Assembly (NCBI GenBank): GCA_036346205.1 | Contig: JARFJB010002198.1 | Location: forward strand, 692,001 to 756,000 | Length of the DNA: 64,000 nt | Reading direction: 5' to 3' | Origin: Vesta saturnalis | Lineage: Eukaryota; Arthropoda; Insecta; Coleoptera; Lampyridae | Shown: positions 44,441 through 57,005 of the stretch, in pieces | Layout: each line of letters begins with the position of its first letter | Numbering within the stretch: the stretch's first letter is position 1 | Notes under the pieces: model-generated | The model's input: the letters and a program-made list of their open reading frames with translations, nothing else | The model's database searches: none | What the model was told of the DNA's origin: nothing | Position numbers and translations under genes: made by a program

Positions 44441-46394
44441 ACAAATATCCTTTTTATTCCTATGAAACACAATTCTAAATATCTTATATGACGGAAACTC
44501 TGGCGCAGGACTAGTCCCGCTCATAAATACGGCTGCGGCTAGCTAGGAGAGGGATCAGTGTATCTCAGGAGTTGGGCGTTAAATCTCGCTACCTGTCGGT
44601 ATTCGAGAAAAGGCCAAGCCACTGGGAGGAATATCGAATTTCCAAACAAGCTGGACAATAACAAACCACAGAAGATTCCAAACATCTTTATATAGCAACG
44701 AAGTGCTACCATTCGGAGATACGATAAGAAATCCCTTTACCCACACAAAAAATGGTATACATTTGATTTGATGCAGCATCGTTGATGCCGAGAATTCTTT
44801 TTAGCAAATACTCCTCCCTTTCCTAAAGGTAACCGTTACACAATATATAACAATATATACACTAAGTAGCAAAATGGTGCTACTAACTACTGTCAATCTT
44901 AAATATGATAAATCTCATTTGCAATTGGCCTACATAAAGGTAATGTAAGAAGTTAATGATAATTCAGTTTAAATACACAAGTATAACACATGTGTGTGTT
45001 TACCCAAGCATTAAGCAGTATAGTTAGGTATGTATAGCAAAAGCTTGCGAAGCCTCAAATAACATAAAAACTAGATCTAGAATTAATATTGATACACTAC
45101 GAATTGAGATATACAGGGTGATTCATAAGTAATGGACCAAATTGTAATTATACGTTCATGGAAAATTATACAAAACGGGATTCTCGTTTGTGAACTTAAT
45201 TGGAATGTCTACTTTATAGTAATACTTATGAATTACTGAAATCTAATTATTCCTACAGGAAAAGGATTTTAAAACTTTATGCGTTTTATTATTATCGCTC
45301 CACAGAAAATATACAGAAAAGGCGAACACAAATTGTTTGTATTAATGACTGCTACCCAGGATTGAGAACGGTTTTAATAGGATAATCTGGCGGAAACGGA
45401 AAATTATGGAGATTATTGTGCGATTAGTTTTCTGCAAGTTTCGCTGGTTTACCAGTTCGGTCGTGTATGTGTTAGGTACTTTTGTGTTAGGAAAGGATTA
45501 ATTAATCAAACGAGTGTGCGCTCTTTGGTTAATTAGGACGCTGGACAGGCTTATACCTTCCAGACATGCAACGGTAGCGAAATATCCACACAGGCAGACA
45601 CATTGCGGAATATCTCCCAGGAAGTCTCAGTAAAAAGATAATTAATATCGCGTCGCGATTACGCATACATACTCCACGATCTAACGTGATTGGACGGGTT
45701 AATTGAGGTGGTGCTTTGATGGAGTTCTTGCATCGAAATATAAAACGATTTCTTAGCTACGGAAGAAGGGGAATAATTAATTATTGGAATGCATCGGAGC
45801 ATTTTTAATGCAACATAAATGGATAAATTAATAATTAACTTGTGTATTTTTGTTGGGATCTCTGCATCTTTACACGTTGTATGGCTTTTCCCATAAAATT
45901 TAATATTTCTCGCCAACTGCCTTTAATTTCTGCCAGTATGTGATTCTTGTAGATGCTGGCACTTTTCCTCACAGGGATTAAGTTTGGTTCAAGCCTTGCT
46001 TTTCGCTGTACTATTAGGGCGACTGCTGCTTGGCCTCTTGATTTTTCTCGACCGGAGTTGAGCACCTTTTTCTCTCACAGTTTGTATGCGTGTGATGGTA
46101 GCGGAAATTGTATAAAGAGTCTCTTTACACAATTTCCGTTTATTTAAAAAACGAAATGTAAATATCTTACCCGCTGTTCCTAAGAAATCCTTTTCTGTAA
46201 GGGGCGTAAATCATTACAGTTTCTCAGGGGTAGAATTTGTTTCGCAAGGACCGTTTCCGTAGTGCGGGAGAATCTCAGTATTTTTCCTTTTCTGGGGGAT
46301 GGCAGTGGTGTTTTCAATGCTTGCTGCCGGAGGTTGTGGCTCGATGGAGTATGTCTCCTTTCTCTGATACCGTTGTTTGTGACTCGAAGGGTGC
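44441..46394. other. Mixed repeat-derived sequence without recognised gene
   Basis: Composition alternates between GC-richer patches (44500-44600, 45370-45720, 46000-46430) and AT-rich DNA, suggesting several repeat fragments. At 45112 TATACAGGGTGATTCATAAG begins a possible ~135-bp MITE whose complement-like end lies near 45220-45240 (GTAATACTTATGAATTACTG). Small minus frames at 45659-46065 are not recognisable. No RNA gene seen. Confidence 0.35.
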
Positions 46395-46652
46395 AAGGGG
46401 TATTCCGTCACTTGTTCCGATTGTAGACTGGTCCTGACACTTCGTGAGTAATTGAACTAATGGAATCTAACTCATCACCGTTTATTAGATATAATATCAC
46501 AACTATTTACAGTAACTGTATCCCACTTTTCTATTTACAAGAAATAAACAATTCTTGCAATGTAATGTGGCATATAAATGCTATCATATTACACTACGTG
46601 GCGTTCTTCATTTATTTACTATTGATGTAGCATCACTACTGACTAATGTGTG
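46395..46652 (-). repeat. LTR-like repeat copy 2 (empty site for the tRNA dimer)
   Basis: Paralogue of 41776-42285 without the 228-bp insertion. The junction here reads AATCTAACTCATCACCGTTTA, whereas copy 1 has the tRNA-derived element between two TAACTCAATACT copies. Homology ends around GACTAATGTGTGG. Same strand orientation as copy 1. Confidence 0.6.
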
Positions 46653-46964
46653 GTACCAATGCAAATTTAAACATCAGTCACGTTGCCATGGTATGTTGTT
46701 ACACGTCCAAACCGCACTAGGCGGGTTGCCAACCGAGATACAATGAGAATGGGCGGGGTCGATATAAGGAGTAAAATGATTGAAAGGTAATTCCAAACAT
46801 CTTACACTTGCCATAAATCTGCAACTCACAATGTTCAGTCTAGGAAAAATTATCTCTAGGTGCCGCCACAATCCTAAATTTTTTCAAAACAAGTAGTCTT
46901 AGGCGGGATGTTAAATTAATCCTATCTGACTGTTCAAGACAGGATTGTAGCCTACTAAGTAACT

Positions 46965-46967
<3 letters not shown>

Positions 46968-47040
<73 letters not shown>
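46968..47040. repeat. (TA)n microsatellite
   Basis: About 72 bp of uninterrupted TA repeats. Confidence 0.95.
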
Positions 47041-47043
<3 letters not shown>

Positions 47044-48165
47044 GTACCACGATGTTCGTTTACGGTAATCTCGGAAACGGCTGAAAATATTTAGATGAAA
47101 CTTTGTAAATGTGTATTGTTTGATCAAACTTAAAAGATGGGGTAGTTTTTATCTTGATAAGTGACGGTCAATGTTTTTTATTGCAAATTTAAAGATTTTT
47201 TTTAGCAAAATACGAACCGAACTATCATCAAAAAGTGATAATTTCATACGACTGACATGACTAAACTTTCTATACATACTGAAGTGCTACATATTTTTTT
47301 GTTTTATTTTTGGACAGAAAGATTGATTTTTTATAAAAAGTATTGAATTATGGGAACATGGCAGTTGGTGTTCTTTGCTTTTATTGCTGTGTAGGGACCG
47401 CATCAGAATTACCCTTAGCAAAGGGACTAATCAATGAGGTGCAATAGATGTAGGTTTATGATAGCAAACACGTTCCGTGTAAATAACTTTAGTTTTTTAT
47501 TGAATTTTAGTTAGCATTTACTTATAGTTAGGTAGTTTTGCATTTAGTCATTTATAGTTATTTTGTGGTTTAAGGATAGTTAAGATAGGTTAGGGATATT
47601 GACGACGAAGAGAAGACGAAATTACTGCGAGTGCTTGTGGGAGTGTTTGTTTGTGTATAAGTATGTGCAGAATGAACGTTCCCAAGTATTGCTGATAAAA
47701 TACCAATTAAAGTCATTACTTGATTTCAGACAAAAAAGTATAATACAGATACAGTTAGGAAACGTGATGCATATTCGAATATACATTTTTTACAAAAAAG
47801 GTGTAAATACAAATACACCACTGAAAGGGGTTGAAAGTAAATGCAAATTATAATTCAAAAATAAAAGGAATAAATATATAAACTACCACTGGTAAAACCT
47901 TAAACAGGATTAGTTTCCAAAGGTGGCGATATTGGTGCCACCTATCAATGAAAGTAAGAATGAATTTAACATTAAGTATTTCAGAATAAAGAATATTAAA
48001 TTACAAAATGTGCTCAAAATTGTACATAATAACAGTCACATATTAGTTTTGCAAATGAATAATGCTTACTAGGTTATTTTTATTGAAATATAGTGAGGCA
48101 TGCGCTGTTTCACTGTAATTTAGTAAAAATCGACATTGCGACCGATTTTCGGTGCTAAATATGGT

Positions 48166-48300
<135 letters not shown>

Positions 48301-51178
48301 TGGGCCGGAAGCTCGTAAGAAAATTATTCAAATTGCATTTTAACGGATTATCCGACTTATGTGTATTATTGCGAAATATTACAGAACATTGCACCATATT
48401 GTGAAATAATCTATGAAAGAAAGATCAGGACGGTTTTGTATTACGAATTTTTATTGGCTAATAAGGTTAAAATGAAAGCAGTAGGAAAATGACCTATAAA
48501 ACAGAGATTAATAGAGAGATGAGGCGGTTCTGAGTCGAAGAAGTTTAAGATTAAGCGACGCGATACCGTAAAATATTTGTGGCAGACATAGTAATTGTGC
48601 TTACATAAATAATAGAATTTTATTATTCTCAAATTTTATATGTGAGAATTTATTTGAACTAAAAATTGATATTAATAATAAAATTTTCAAGAAATTACGA
48701 GCAAATAAATCTTCTTGAACTAAAAATAAATGTGGGAGTACTAAATAATATAAATTACATTGTAAATAATAATACGTGCATTTAAAATAAAATTACCAAA
48801 ACCATTTATGACAGGTTTGATCAGTTAAACTGAAGTAAATAAAACGTCAACATTACAAAATTTATAAAGTTAACATTTGTAACAAACTTCTAACGTGTTG
48901 TTAATAATTCACCTCTATGTAGGCAACTTAACGTGCACTTCGTGCAGCGTGTGTTGTATATCTAGTTGCTTAGAACATGCATTTAATTATTTTAATTAGA
49001 AGTAGTACGCATTTCGTTTGGACATTCAATCTAGACATGCTTATGCGCAACATACCATCTTAGCGTCGTTTTTGGTTGAGTTAAGAAGGTGGATGTAGAC
49101 ATCCATTATTGCGTTGTTAAATTTTATAAAAGTGCTATACAATTGTATGGTAAGTTGTAAAAAAAAACTATTATATTAAAGTTTGAGACGTTTACATTTC
49201 AGGCACTTAATTTTTACTTTAATTTCACCTTTACTGATACTTTTCACACGTTATATACATCTACGCAATTAATTATTTTCTATTAATCCGTTATTTGTAC
49301 GATTAATCAAGAGTGAGTTAATCACCTACGTTAATGGGAAGTGGAATTTTAAAACCCCTTGCTCCTGCAAATTTATTTATTTGGGAATTATGAAGCATAC
49401 AAATCCAGATTTATTTCAACCTGAAGTATTATTACCTACCAATTTTCCAAAACACTGACTCAGCGTGCAACATTTCGTTATCTACAGTGTGACCAAGAAT
49501 GGGGTACTCTGACTCTATTAATTACTCACAGTATTAATTACTCATTAGGTTATAACGTTACTAACATCAGCAGTAAGTATTTCTGTTTATAATTAAATAT
49601 AGGTAGTGTAATAAAACTTGTAGAAATTTCTTTTACCTTTATGGTATAATGGTTTATTTGTTTATTCCGTATTTAAAAACAATTTGGCATCCGAGTATTT
49701 AACTATTAATTTCAGGAAGAAGCAACTCCGATTTAAAAAAGCGAACACATCTAAGTACATGTAAATATTTTTTAGTTAGTAAGGCAAATCGATATACGAC
49801 TGAGCAAAAGGCACTAAATCTTCTTGTTATTACCCAAACTGTTAAGTAGCTAAATTTGTAGCTATGGGTGTAGAAGTATACGTATAGAATCTTAAAGAAT
49901 ATGTACACTGATTTTAAGGGCTTTACTCATTATGAACTAAATAAATGTTTGCGAAGAATTTATTCCATTTACTAGTGAAAGGTAATTGGCAATATTTACT
50001 TTCATATAAGTGTAATAAACGGAATTGAATGAAGGGGTGTGTATAAATACTTATATACATGTAACATGATCTAAATTGTTAGGAGAACATTAGTGAGTAG
50101 TCCAAAGTTTGAAACTTTTGTGAAAGAAATATGTGCCTCAAATGGACTACTGAAAGGGCGCTATGTATATTATAAGGAACCGAGAACATCAGTGGAAATA
50201 CTTTGTCTTCTAGTACAGTAACGAAATTCTTAAGCATAACTTTCTCTTTAATGTTGAAATTAACTAATCAAGTCCTAATACTAAAATAATTATTTAAATT
50301 TCAATTTGTTTATTAATTTGTTATTACTTAATTTGTTTACTAATGTGTTGCACAAATAAAAAAATAGGCCCTGACTAAATTTTTATGTGAATTATGTATA
50401 GAAATAAGTTTTTTTAGGAACCATAATTGTTTAGGTACATTTTGCATAAATGTCGGTTTAATGTAAATAAAGTGATGTCAAAAGTACTAAATTTCTTTAT
50501 ATTAGTCAAATGTAAACCATTTTATATTTAATGATAATGTATTTACAAACATTTGTACAAGTGAATTAAAATTTTAGACAACCTTATACAAGTTTACAAT
50601 CAACGGGAAGTGTTTATATATGCAATTATTCACTAAAGTCAAATAATATTGAGATTACTCATAAACTTAATTTTTTTTGAATTTCATTTTACAATAACAG
50701 ATGTTTAAAACGCAATTAAAGTAATACTAAGTGGATTAATACTATCAGGGAAATGATCTTATCTGTTATACAGGGTCAAAGTTCACACGAATATAAAACA
50801 CCATTGAATCAAAATTTGTTACCCGCATAAAGGAATTTCCATTGACTACATTAACTAGTATGTTATCGACTTTAAGGGTCATTTTTAAAAGAAATTAGTT
50901 GATGACCATTTTAATATTAGTGATCTTAGAACAATGACGATTAACCAAGGATAGACCTATTTGTTTACCATTGTATATGTTCCAACATAATAGCAATCTT
51001 CCAGAAAATGGATGCCACCATAGTTGACAACATCTTATTCTGTCGATTGTTTACTGATTACTATTGCAGTGTTTTTTCGAAGGTCTGGATAAGTGCATTG
51101 TTATTATTTGTAGTTTATAGTGATAATCAGTATATCTTAAGTTTTATAATGGTGAGAGTACGTAGTATGTAAAAAAAA

Positions 51179-53600
51179 TTTACTATACCCAGATATGCCC
51201 ATACGCTTACGCGAGGTATTTATAAATAGTTTTTTAAAACCGTAGTTGTTTAGAGTACAAATAAACATAATTTATCTGAAAAAATAAATTTTATTGAAAA
51301 ATAATACAAAATTGAAGCCGTACTACACCTAGTACGGTGGGCAAATGTATGGCAACTAATCAACTATTCTTTGTTATTAAAGAATTTAACATTTTGTGTG
51401 GTAGGACAAAAAACACTTTACATGCAGTCCTTTGTTACACTTCGTACACCTAGTTGTGGTTCTCTCATGACAATGCGCGCAATGGGTTTGCTTATCTTGA
51501 AGTATTACTAAATGATCTAAACGATCAAAGCGAATATCGATGCCTTCATTACGTGACATGTGACCTTTTGAAGAGTTTTGTTTTTTGTTTTGCACTAATA
51601 GCGTAGTCGCAATTCGTCTTCTAAATTTTAATTGATCTAGTTCTCCCCCCTTTTGCCTATGTAACTGCCAAGAGTTGTGTACTGCCATATCGATGCAGTG
51701 TGATATGAGTGGAAAATACCACTTTTTACCTCTGATCGATATTCTATAAAGACTTATGTTTTGGTCACTCCTGTCAACACCTCCCATATTGGCATTATAT
51801 AAGTTAATCAAATGCGGCTGGGATACCTAAAACATTTTCAAAATTGCAAGATCTATGGGCACAATGGTAATCGATTGGACTTACCAGTATGGATTTCTTT
51901 TCTTTTTGAGAAAATCTCTTGACAGCGTGGATTGGATTAATTTCTGCGGCATTTGAACATAAAGTAACAATACTATTATCGTGCCATTTCAGGGAAATTA
52001 TGTTACTATCTTCAATTTTCTTATAGTCGAAACATCTTCTCGCATCATTTTTCATTTGCTTGGAAGTCTTTAGAGGGCTGCTAGGTATGCGATTTTCCCG
52101 AATAGTACCTGTAGCTTTGAAGTTCTTCTTGGAAAGCAGTTCCAGCAAAGGTAAAGTAGAAAAAGAGTTATCAAAAAATAAATGCATATTCTGCTTATTT
52201 GGCCACCTTTTTCTCAAAACATCTGCGTATTCCAGAACTACAGATGGTCCAACTCCATAACTAGCATACTGAACGCTAATATTTGTAGCTGCACCTTGGT
52301 AGGGCTCGAACCAATTAACATACCCAATCGTGTTGCCCCTACCCACAATTTATAGCCATATCGAATAGGCTTAGCATAAATAAATTGTTTGCAATCATGG
52401 CGACCAAAGTATGGAACCATGGCTTCATCAACGCAATGCATTTCCTCGCATTTGCTATATTCTAAGAATTTTTTATTTAGGTGTATAAATAAAAGCCTAA
52501 CTTTAGCATATTTGCCAGTCGCATCTATTATATTATTATCTGCTGTATGAAGATGAGACAGAATAAATTCGAATTTGTTTCTCGATATTGCCTCGGATAC
52601 CAATACATTATGAGAGTCTCTCTCGTATTCCCAAAACATTCATCGCCTAGGTATCTGTATATACCCACCCAGTAATAACACGCCAATGAATGCTTTCAAT
52701 TCCAACTTTTCTATCAATACATTCTGGTTTCTTTGTTGTGCATACCGATTCGTCTCTGTTACAATTGTCTCTAATATTTCTTCGTCAAAAAATTTAAAAA
52801 ATAAATCCGCAGGGTTTTCGAGATTTGCTTGTGCTATATCTGTATCATCAAAAATATTGTTGTCAAGTGGGAAGTTATTGTCTTCCCATTTATAAATTCT
52901 TTTTATTTTTTTGGGTTTAGATAACTTTAGTTTGTAATCGACATTTCAAAACTGAAAGAGGCATTTCATCTTCAGAAGAGAAGCTAGAGTCACTCAAATT
53001 GTTTTTATTGCCTGATATATTCCGTAAATAAGTTTCTACCGGTGCTCGAAGTTGCGACCCAGGTAAATTATTTAGACTGACAAAATCTTCCGCGTCAGAA
53101 TCTTCGTCGGTTTCATTTCCACAAGCATTTTCTGGCGGGAAAAGGGTTATGCAATCCACATTCTCTACTACATCTTCATCGTCTTCCAACATTACGAATG
53201 CCTCAAAATCCCCTAAAACAATAATGAAGTGACTGTATAGGAGCCCACCGTACTACCTATAGTACATTAAAATATAAAGGTTATAAAAGTTACTCTAAAA
53301 TAATTTTGTGAAATTTTTATTATATTATAACTAAAATTTTAATTAATTTAAAATTAGCAAAAAAACCTTACCTTGAAAAACGTATTCCATAATCTGCCAT
53401 TGTCACAGTTTAACAAATTTCAGCCGCTAATAATAATCACTATGCAGTTACAAACGATAACTTTTACATCCACTCACATGCATTTCAGCTTACTAAATAA
53501 CCTCAAGCAGTATAGAACGTATTGGGTTGCAGGTTTAAACAGGATTGAACAAGTTGTAAGTGTACTACATGTAGTACGGTGGGCATATCTGGGTTATTAA
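51179..53600 (-). mobile_element. piggyBac-like DNA transposon (copy 2)
   Basis: The right end is TTAA at 53597-53600, preceded (reading inward on the minus strand) by TAACCCAGATATGCCCACC. The left end reads TTACTATACCCAGATATGCC from 51179, the same terminal repeat with a degenerate TTAC in place of TTAA. A subterminal motif GTACGGTGGGCA recurs near 51330, 53247 (inverted) and 53570, twice as part of a longer palindrome (GTACTACATGTAGTAC). It encloses a piggyBac transposase in a few frames on the minus strand. It is unrelated in terminal sequence to copy 1. Confidence 0.85.
51386..53192 (-). pseudogene. piggyBac transposase (copy 2), frameshifted
   Basis: Minus strand. The acidic N-terminus is at 52917-53192 (MLEDDEDVVENVDCITLFPP). 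The linker block runs through about 52700-52900 (FDEEILETIVTETNRYAQQR, KAFIGVLLLGGYIQIP), then a TGA near 52640. The core follows in two frames: first Asp in MHCVDEAMVPYFG (52238-52639 frame), second in LFFDNSFSTLPLLE (51804-52346 frame), third in MGGVDRSDQNISLYR (51386-51811 frame). The C-terminal zinc-binding tail is complete (CAHCHERTTTRCTKCNKGLH, ending SYHTKC). Frameshifts lie near 52330 and 51805. All catalytic Asp and the Cys-rich domain survive, so decay is moderate. Confidence 0.88.
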
Positions 53601-54757
53601 GTCGTAACCTCACATTCATCGGTAAGTAAACAAACCATAGACGTAACATTAATTATTTGCAAAAACCCCTACTAAGCAAAAATTAAAAAAATCATATTTT
53701 GTCTGATTATTAATCTGAAGCGCAAATATTGTTTCACTTTACTACTAATTTTACTGTTATTGTATTTTATACGTACAGTAATTTGACTTATTGTTTTATG
53801 TGGTTATTTACTTAAAGACCGGCATGATTGGTTTTAAAGGACCACTTGTTTGGTATTATGAGTTTCATTCTGATTTATTTATGTCACAATTGTAGGTGTG
53901 ACTACATAGGTTTTTTTTTATTGTGTTCATGTGTAACTAAACTGCTTTTTATTCATTTTTACTTATAATGTTATAATTTTGTACGCACTTTAATCTGATT
54001 TAATGGTGTTTCGTTATATATTTAACCTTTTAATGGTTTTTTGTGTTGTTTGATTTATTAATGTACTTGTGAAATTACTTATTTATGAATAAAGTGGGTT
54101 TCGTTGGTGGTTCTTTCCCACAATAGTACATTAACGGGCTGAATCACCATTGCGCAAAGCTTGTTAATTTTATTTTGAGTAGTTTCATTGTTTACCTGCT
54201 CCACATGATGTAACACTTACCTCATCCAGCCTATCTCAGTCAAATAGCACAACGTACCTATGACTAGACGGCCACTTCGTTTAATCAGATTTGAGGTTTG
54301 CGAGTAAATAAATTCTAATGTTTTAATTATTTCTAGGAAAGTCAAAGTAAGGCAAGCAATTAATCTGAGTAATAGTAGCATCATTTTCAGTAAAGTCAAG
54401 ATAAATCGCTTAGCGATTGTTTTGTTCTTGAATTTGCATTCTTGCAAATAAGTTCAACTTACACTTTTCAAGATAGGGTACCTGGGGACGCTACATATCT
54501 CAGACATATTTTATTAATAACAGGTTGAGAATGCTCTTCTAGCATTTCCAGACCGAATAAAATTGCAGTGCAAATACAAACTAATAATCTTAAACTTTAT
54601 TCTTAAAAAAAAGATTAATCTGTGTCAGACAGACGTTTAAAACTTCATGTCAGATAGAGGTTAATAGACATCTAGATGCCAAAAAAACAAAATCCCAAAG
54701 CCGCCCCCGTCTATAAAAATATCGAAAATTATATATGATACCTATATTAATAATTTT
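53601..54757. other. AT-rich interval without recognised gene
   Basis: No gene recognised. At about 54620-54660 a short piece resembles the repeat at window positions 290-325 (ACGTTTAAAACTTCATGTCA). Confidence 0.4.
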
Positions 54758-54818
54758 CTGATCACCGAAGTTAAGCAACGACGGGTGCGGTCAGTACTTC
54801 GATGGGGGACCGCTTGTA
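54758..54818 (+). pseudogene. 5S rRNA-derived fragment (internal promoter region)
   Basis: CTGATCACCGAAGTTAAGCA followed by ACGACGGGTGCGGTCAGTAC and TTCGATGGGGGACCGC matches the middle of eukaryotic 5S rRNA, covering the A box (AAGTTAAGCAACG..GGG) and C box region (GTCAGTACTTCGATGGG.GACCGC) of the internal control region. About the first 40 nt and last 20 nt of 5S are absent or unrecognisable, so it is not a functional rRNA gene. It may be a 5S pseudogene or the head of a 5S-derived (SINE3-type) retroposon. The following ~90 bp is GC-richer than the background (GGTATAAGCGGTGGCCCC). Confidence 0.75.
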
Positions 54819-56412
54819 CTGTTTTGGCCCCCAATTTGACCATGTTTTCGATGAGATACAAAGTTGGTATAAGCGGTGGCCCCTATTACTTTTTGATCCT
54901 CTTTCGGAATCTGAAGTCAAATTTTCAATATTTCTTAACACAAAACAGCTATATACAGATTTAGCGAATTCATATACCGAACTTTTATTTGGTGAAAATC
55001 AACACTAGAATAAATAATTTTTTTCTTAATTGATTTTATAAATGAAAATAATTTATTATACCTAAATTTAAAAAAAAAGCATATCCAGGGTGGAAGTTTT
55101 CTTTTTATGCATTTATTGCAACCCAAGAACAATCCTCAATCCTCTTTTGTATTTATGCTTCATATTTCTATTTGTACTAACTACTAGTTACCAAAAACCG
55201 AACATAAGCATTTAATTAATTAAAAGAATATTTTTATTTTATTCTACAAATAATGTACTAGATATGAGTTTAGTTATGTAAGGAATAAACATTTTAATTT
55301 AATTTACATAACTAAAATTATATTTTATTAAAATATTAACAATGAAATATGAAATGCAACCGATTTATTTTTATCTGCAAGAATTCTATAAATGTATGCG
55401 TGTTCTTGAACACGCATAGCTTTCAATAAAACAACATTTTCAAAACTTTTCCTCCATTCCTTTTAAAAACTAAAACATAAAACCAATAAATTTTATTGCA
55501 ATGAATTATTAAATAAACAAGTGTACATTACCTAGCAAGAATAGGTGGTACATCGTGAAACTGTGGATGGTTGTACAAGTTACACCTGTATTGGACTGAT
55601 ACGGATAACATTTAAATTCAGAACATTAAATAGGGGTATAATAGGAGAATAGTGCACCCTTCATAACAGATTCAATACAAAGTGGGTTTTCCGATTCCAA
55701 CTTTGCTTCGCTACACAATAAAAATTCATAAAGCTATCAAGCTGTCGTTTATTGTACAAGAAATTCCGAGGAGCTACAAGTACTGGTTTGGTGTAGACAC
55801 AGGAATTCGTATTGGCAAGACGAAAATATCCTTCATATAGTGGAGATCCTATAAAAAATACAAATAGCAAAAAAAGAACAAGGAAGAAAGAAGCAACTTA
55901 CATAACAATGAGAAGGTTTAAATTATTATTATAAGTTACACGAATTAGAACTGTCATTCGCTGTTCAATCATATCAATAGAGAGCAGTATCGTTCGAGGT
56001 TATATCAGTGGCGCAACCAGGTAGGCTTAATTTTAAATTTATTTAATAAAATTAAAATTTTAGTTTGTTGCAATGCAGCAGAGAATAGATATTTTTTCGT
56101 GTTTTCTTATAATGTAATTTGATTTTACTCGCCATACCAAACTCATTTTAGCTCTGAGATTTGTGTACCTCTATTACAGGAATTTCATAAACATTTTCAT
56201 TTTCTATATTTATAATTGTGCTTTGTTTGATTTTGTGTCTTATAAAAAAAAGAGAGAGAAGGAAAAAATACGTTAACTATAGTTTACAATAATTAACCTA
56301 CCGGCATATTATACAGGTTGGCGTCCATACACTCGTTTCTATATCAAAATATAAAATTATTTAAAAAATACAATGGCGTAAAGGGGCTGCAAATTTTTGC
56401 ATTGAACCTTTC

Positions 56413-56481
<69 letters not shown>

Positions 56482-56617
56482 CAAATTAATTGTACTGGTA
56501 AGCGATTAATAAATTATTATTTACTCTAATTATTCAAATTTACTACATGGAGATAAGGTTCTTATTGCAATAATAGCTTTATAAAAAAAATATATTATAC
56601 GCCGTACTAGCTCAAAA
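54819..56617. other. AT-rich interval without recognised gene
   Basis: No gene recognised. Contains a (TA)n microsatellite at about 56420-56474. Some text near 56310 (TATTATACAGGTTGGCG) resembles a TA-flanked transposon end, but no partner was found. Confidence 0.4.
56420..56474. repeat. (TA)n microsatellite
   Basis: About 54 bp of uninterrupted TA repeats. Confidence 0.9.
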
Positions 56618-57005
56618 CATTGAGTATATATTGGGAAGAGACGCAACTACCGTGTTGAAAAATGTAAAGTATATCTGTCTTTATTGAATAGTGTTTTCTC
56701 CTTCCCTCGCGCACAAGTTGCTGCATCGAGAAGTGGCGGCATCGTTCGCACGAGGACTTTATGAAACTAAAGGCAGTGCGCAATGTTTTCGCACTTGCAG
56801 TACCGTATTGAAAAATTGAACGATCATGAAGCGTTCCAAAATGCTATTCACTAGTTATACCTATAATTAACAATTATAATAAATAGTATTTATTTTCAAA
56901 TTTACTTGCCTATTTATTTTATTTTTCATAATTGTGTTTGTAAAGGTTAATAATCTAAAGAGAAATACGAGTATTGCATATTAAATTTATTTCTTTAACA
57001 AATAT

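Noticed and set aside
45112..45245. Small MITE starting TATACAGGGTGATTCATAAG
   Set aside because: The inverted partner is short and imperfect and no TA duplication could be confirmed, so it is mentioned only within the gap entry.
50768..50890. Transposon end starting TATACAGGGTCAAAGTTCAC
   Set aside because: Only one end seen; no partner or coding sequence nearby.
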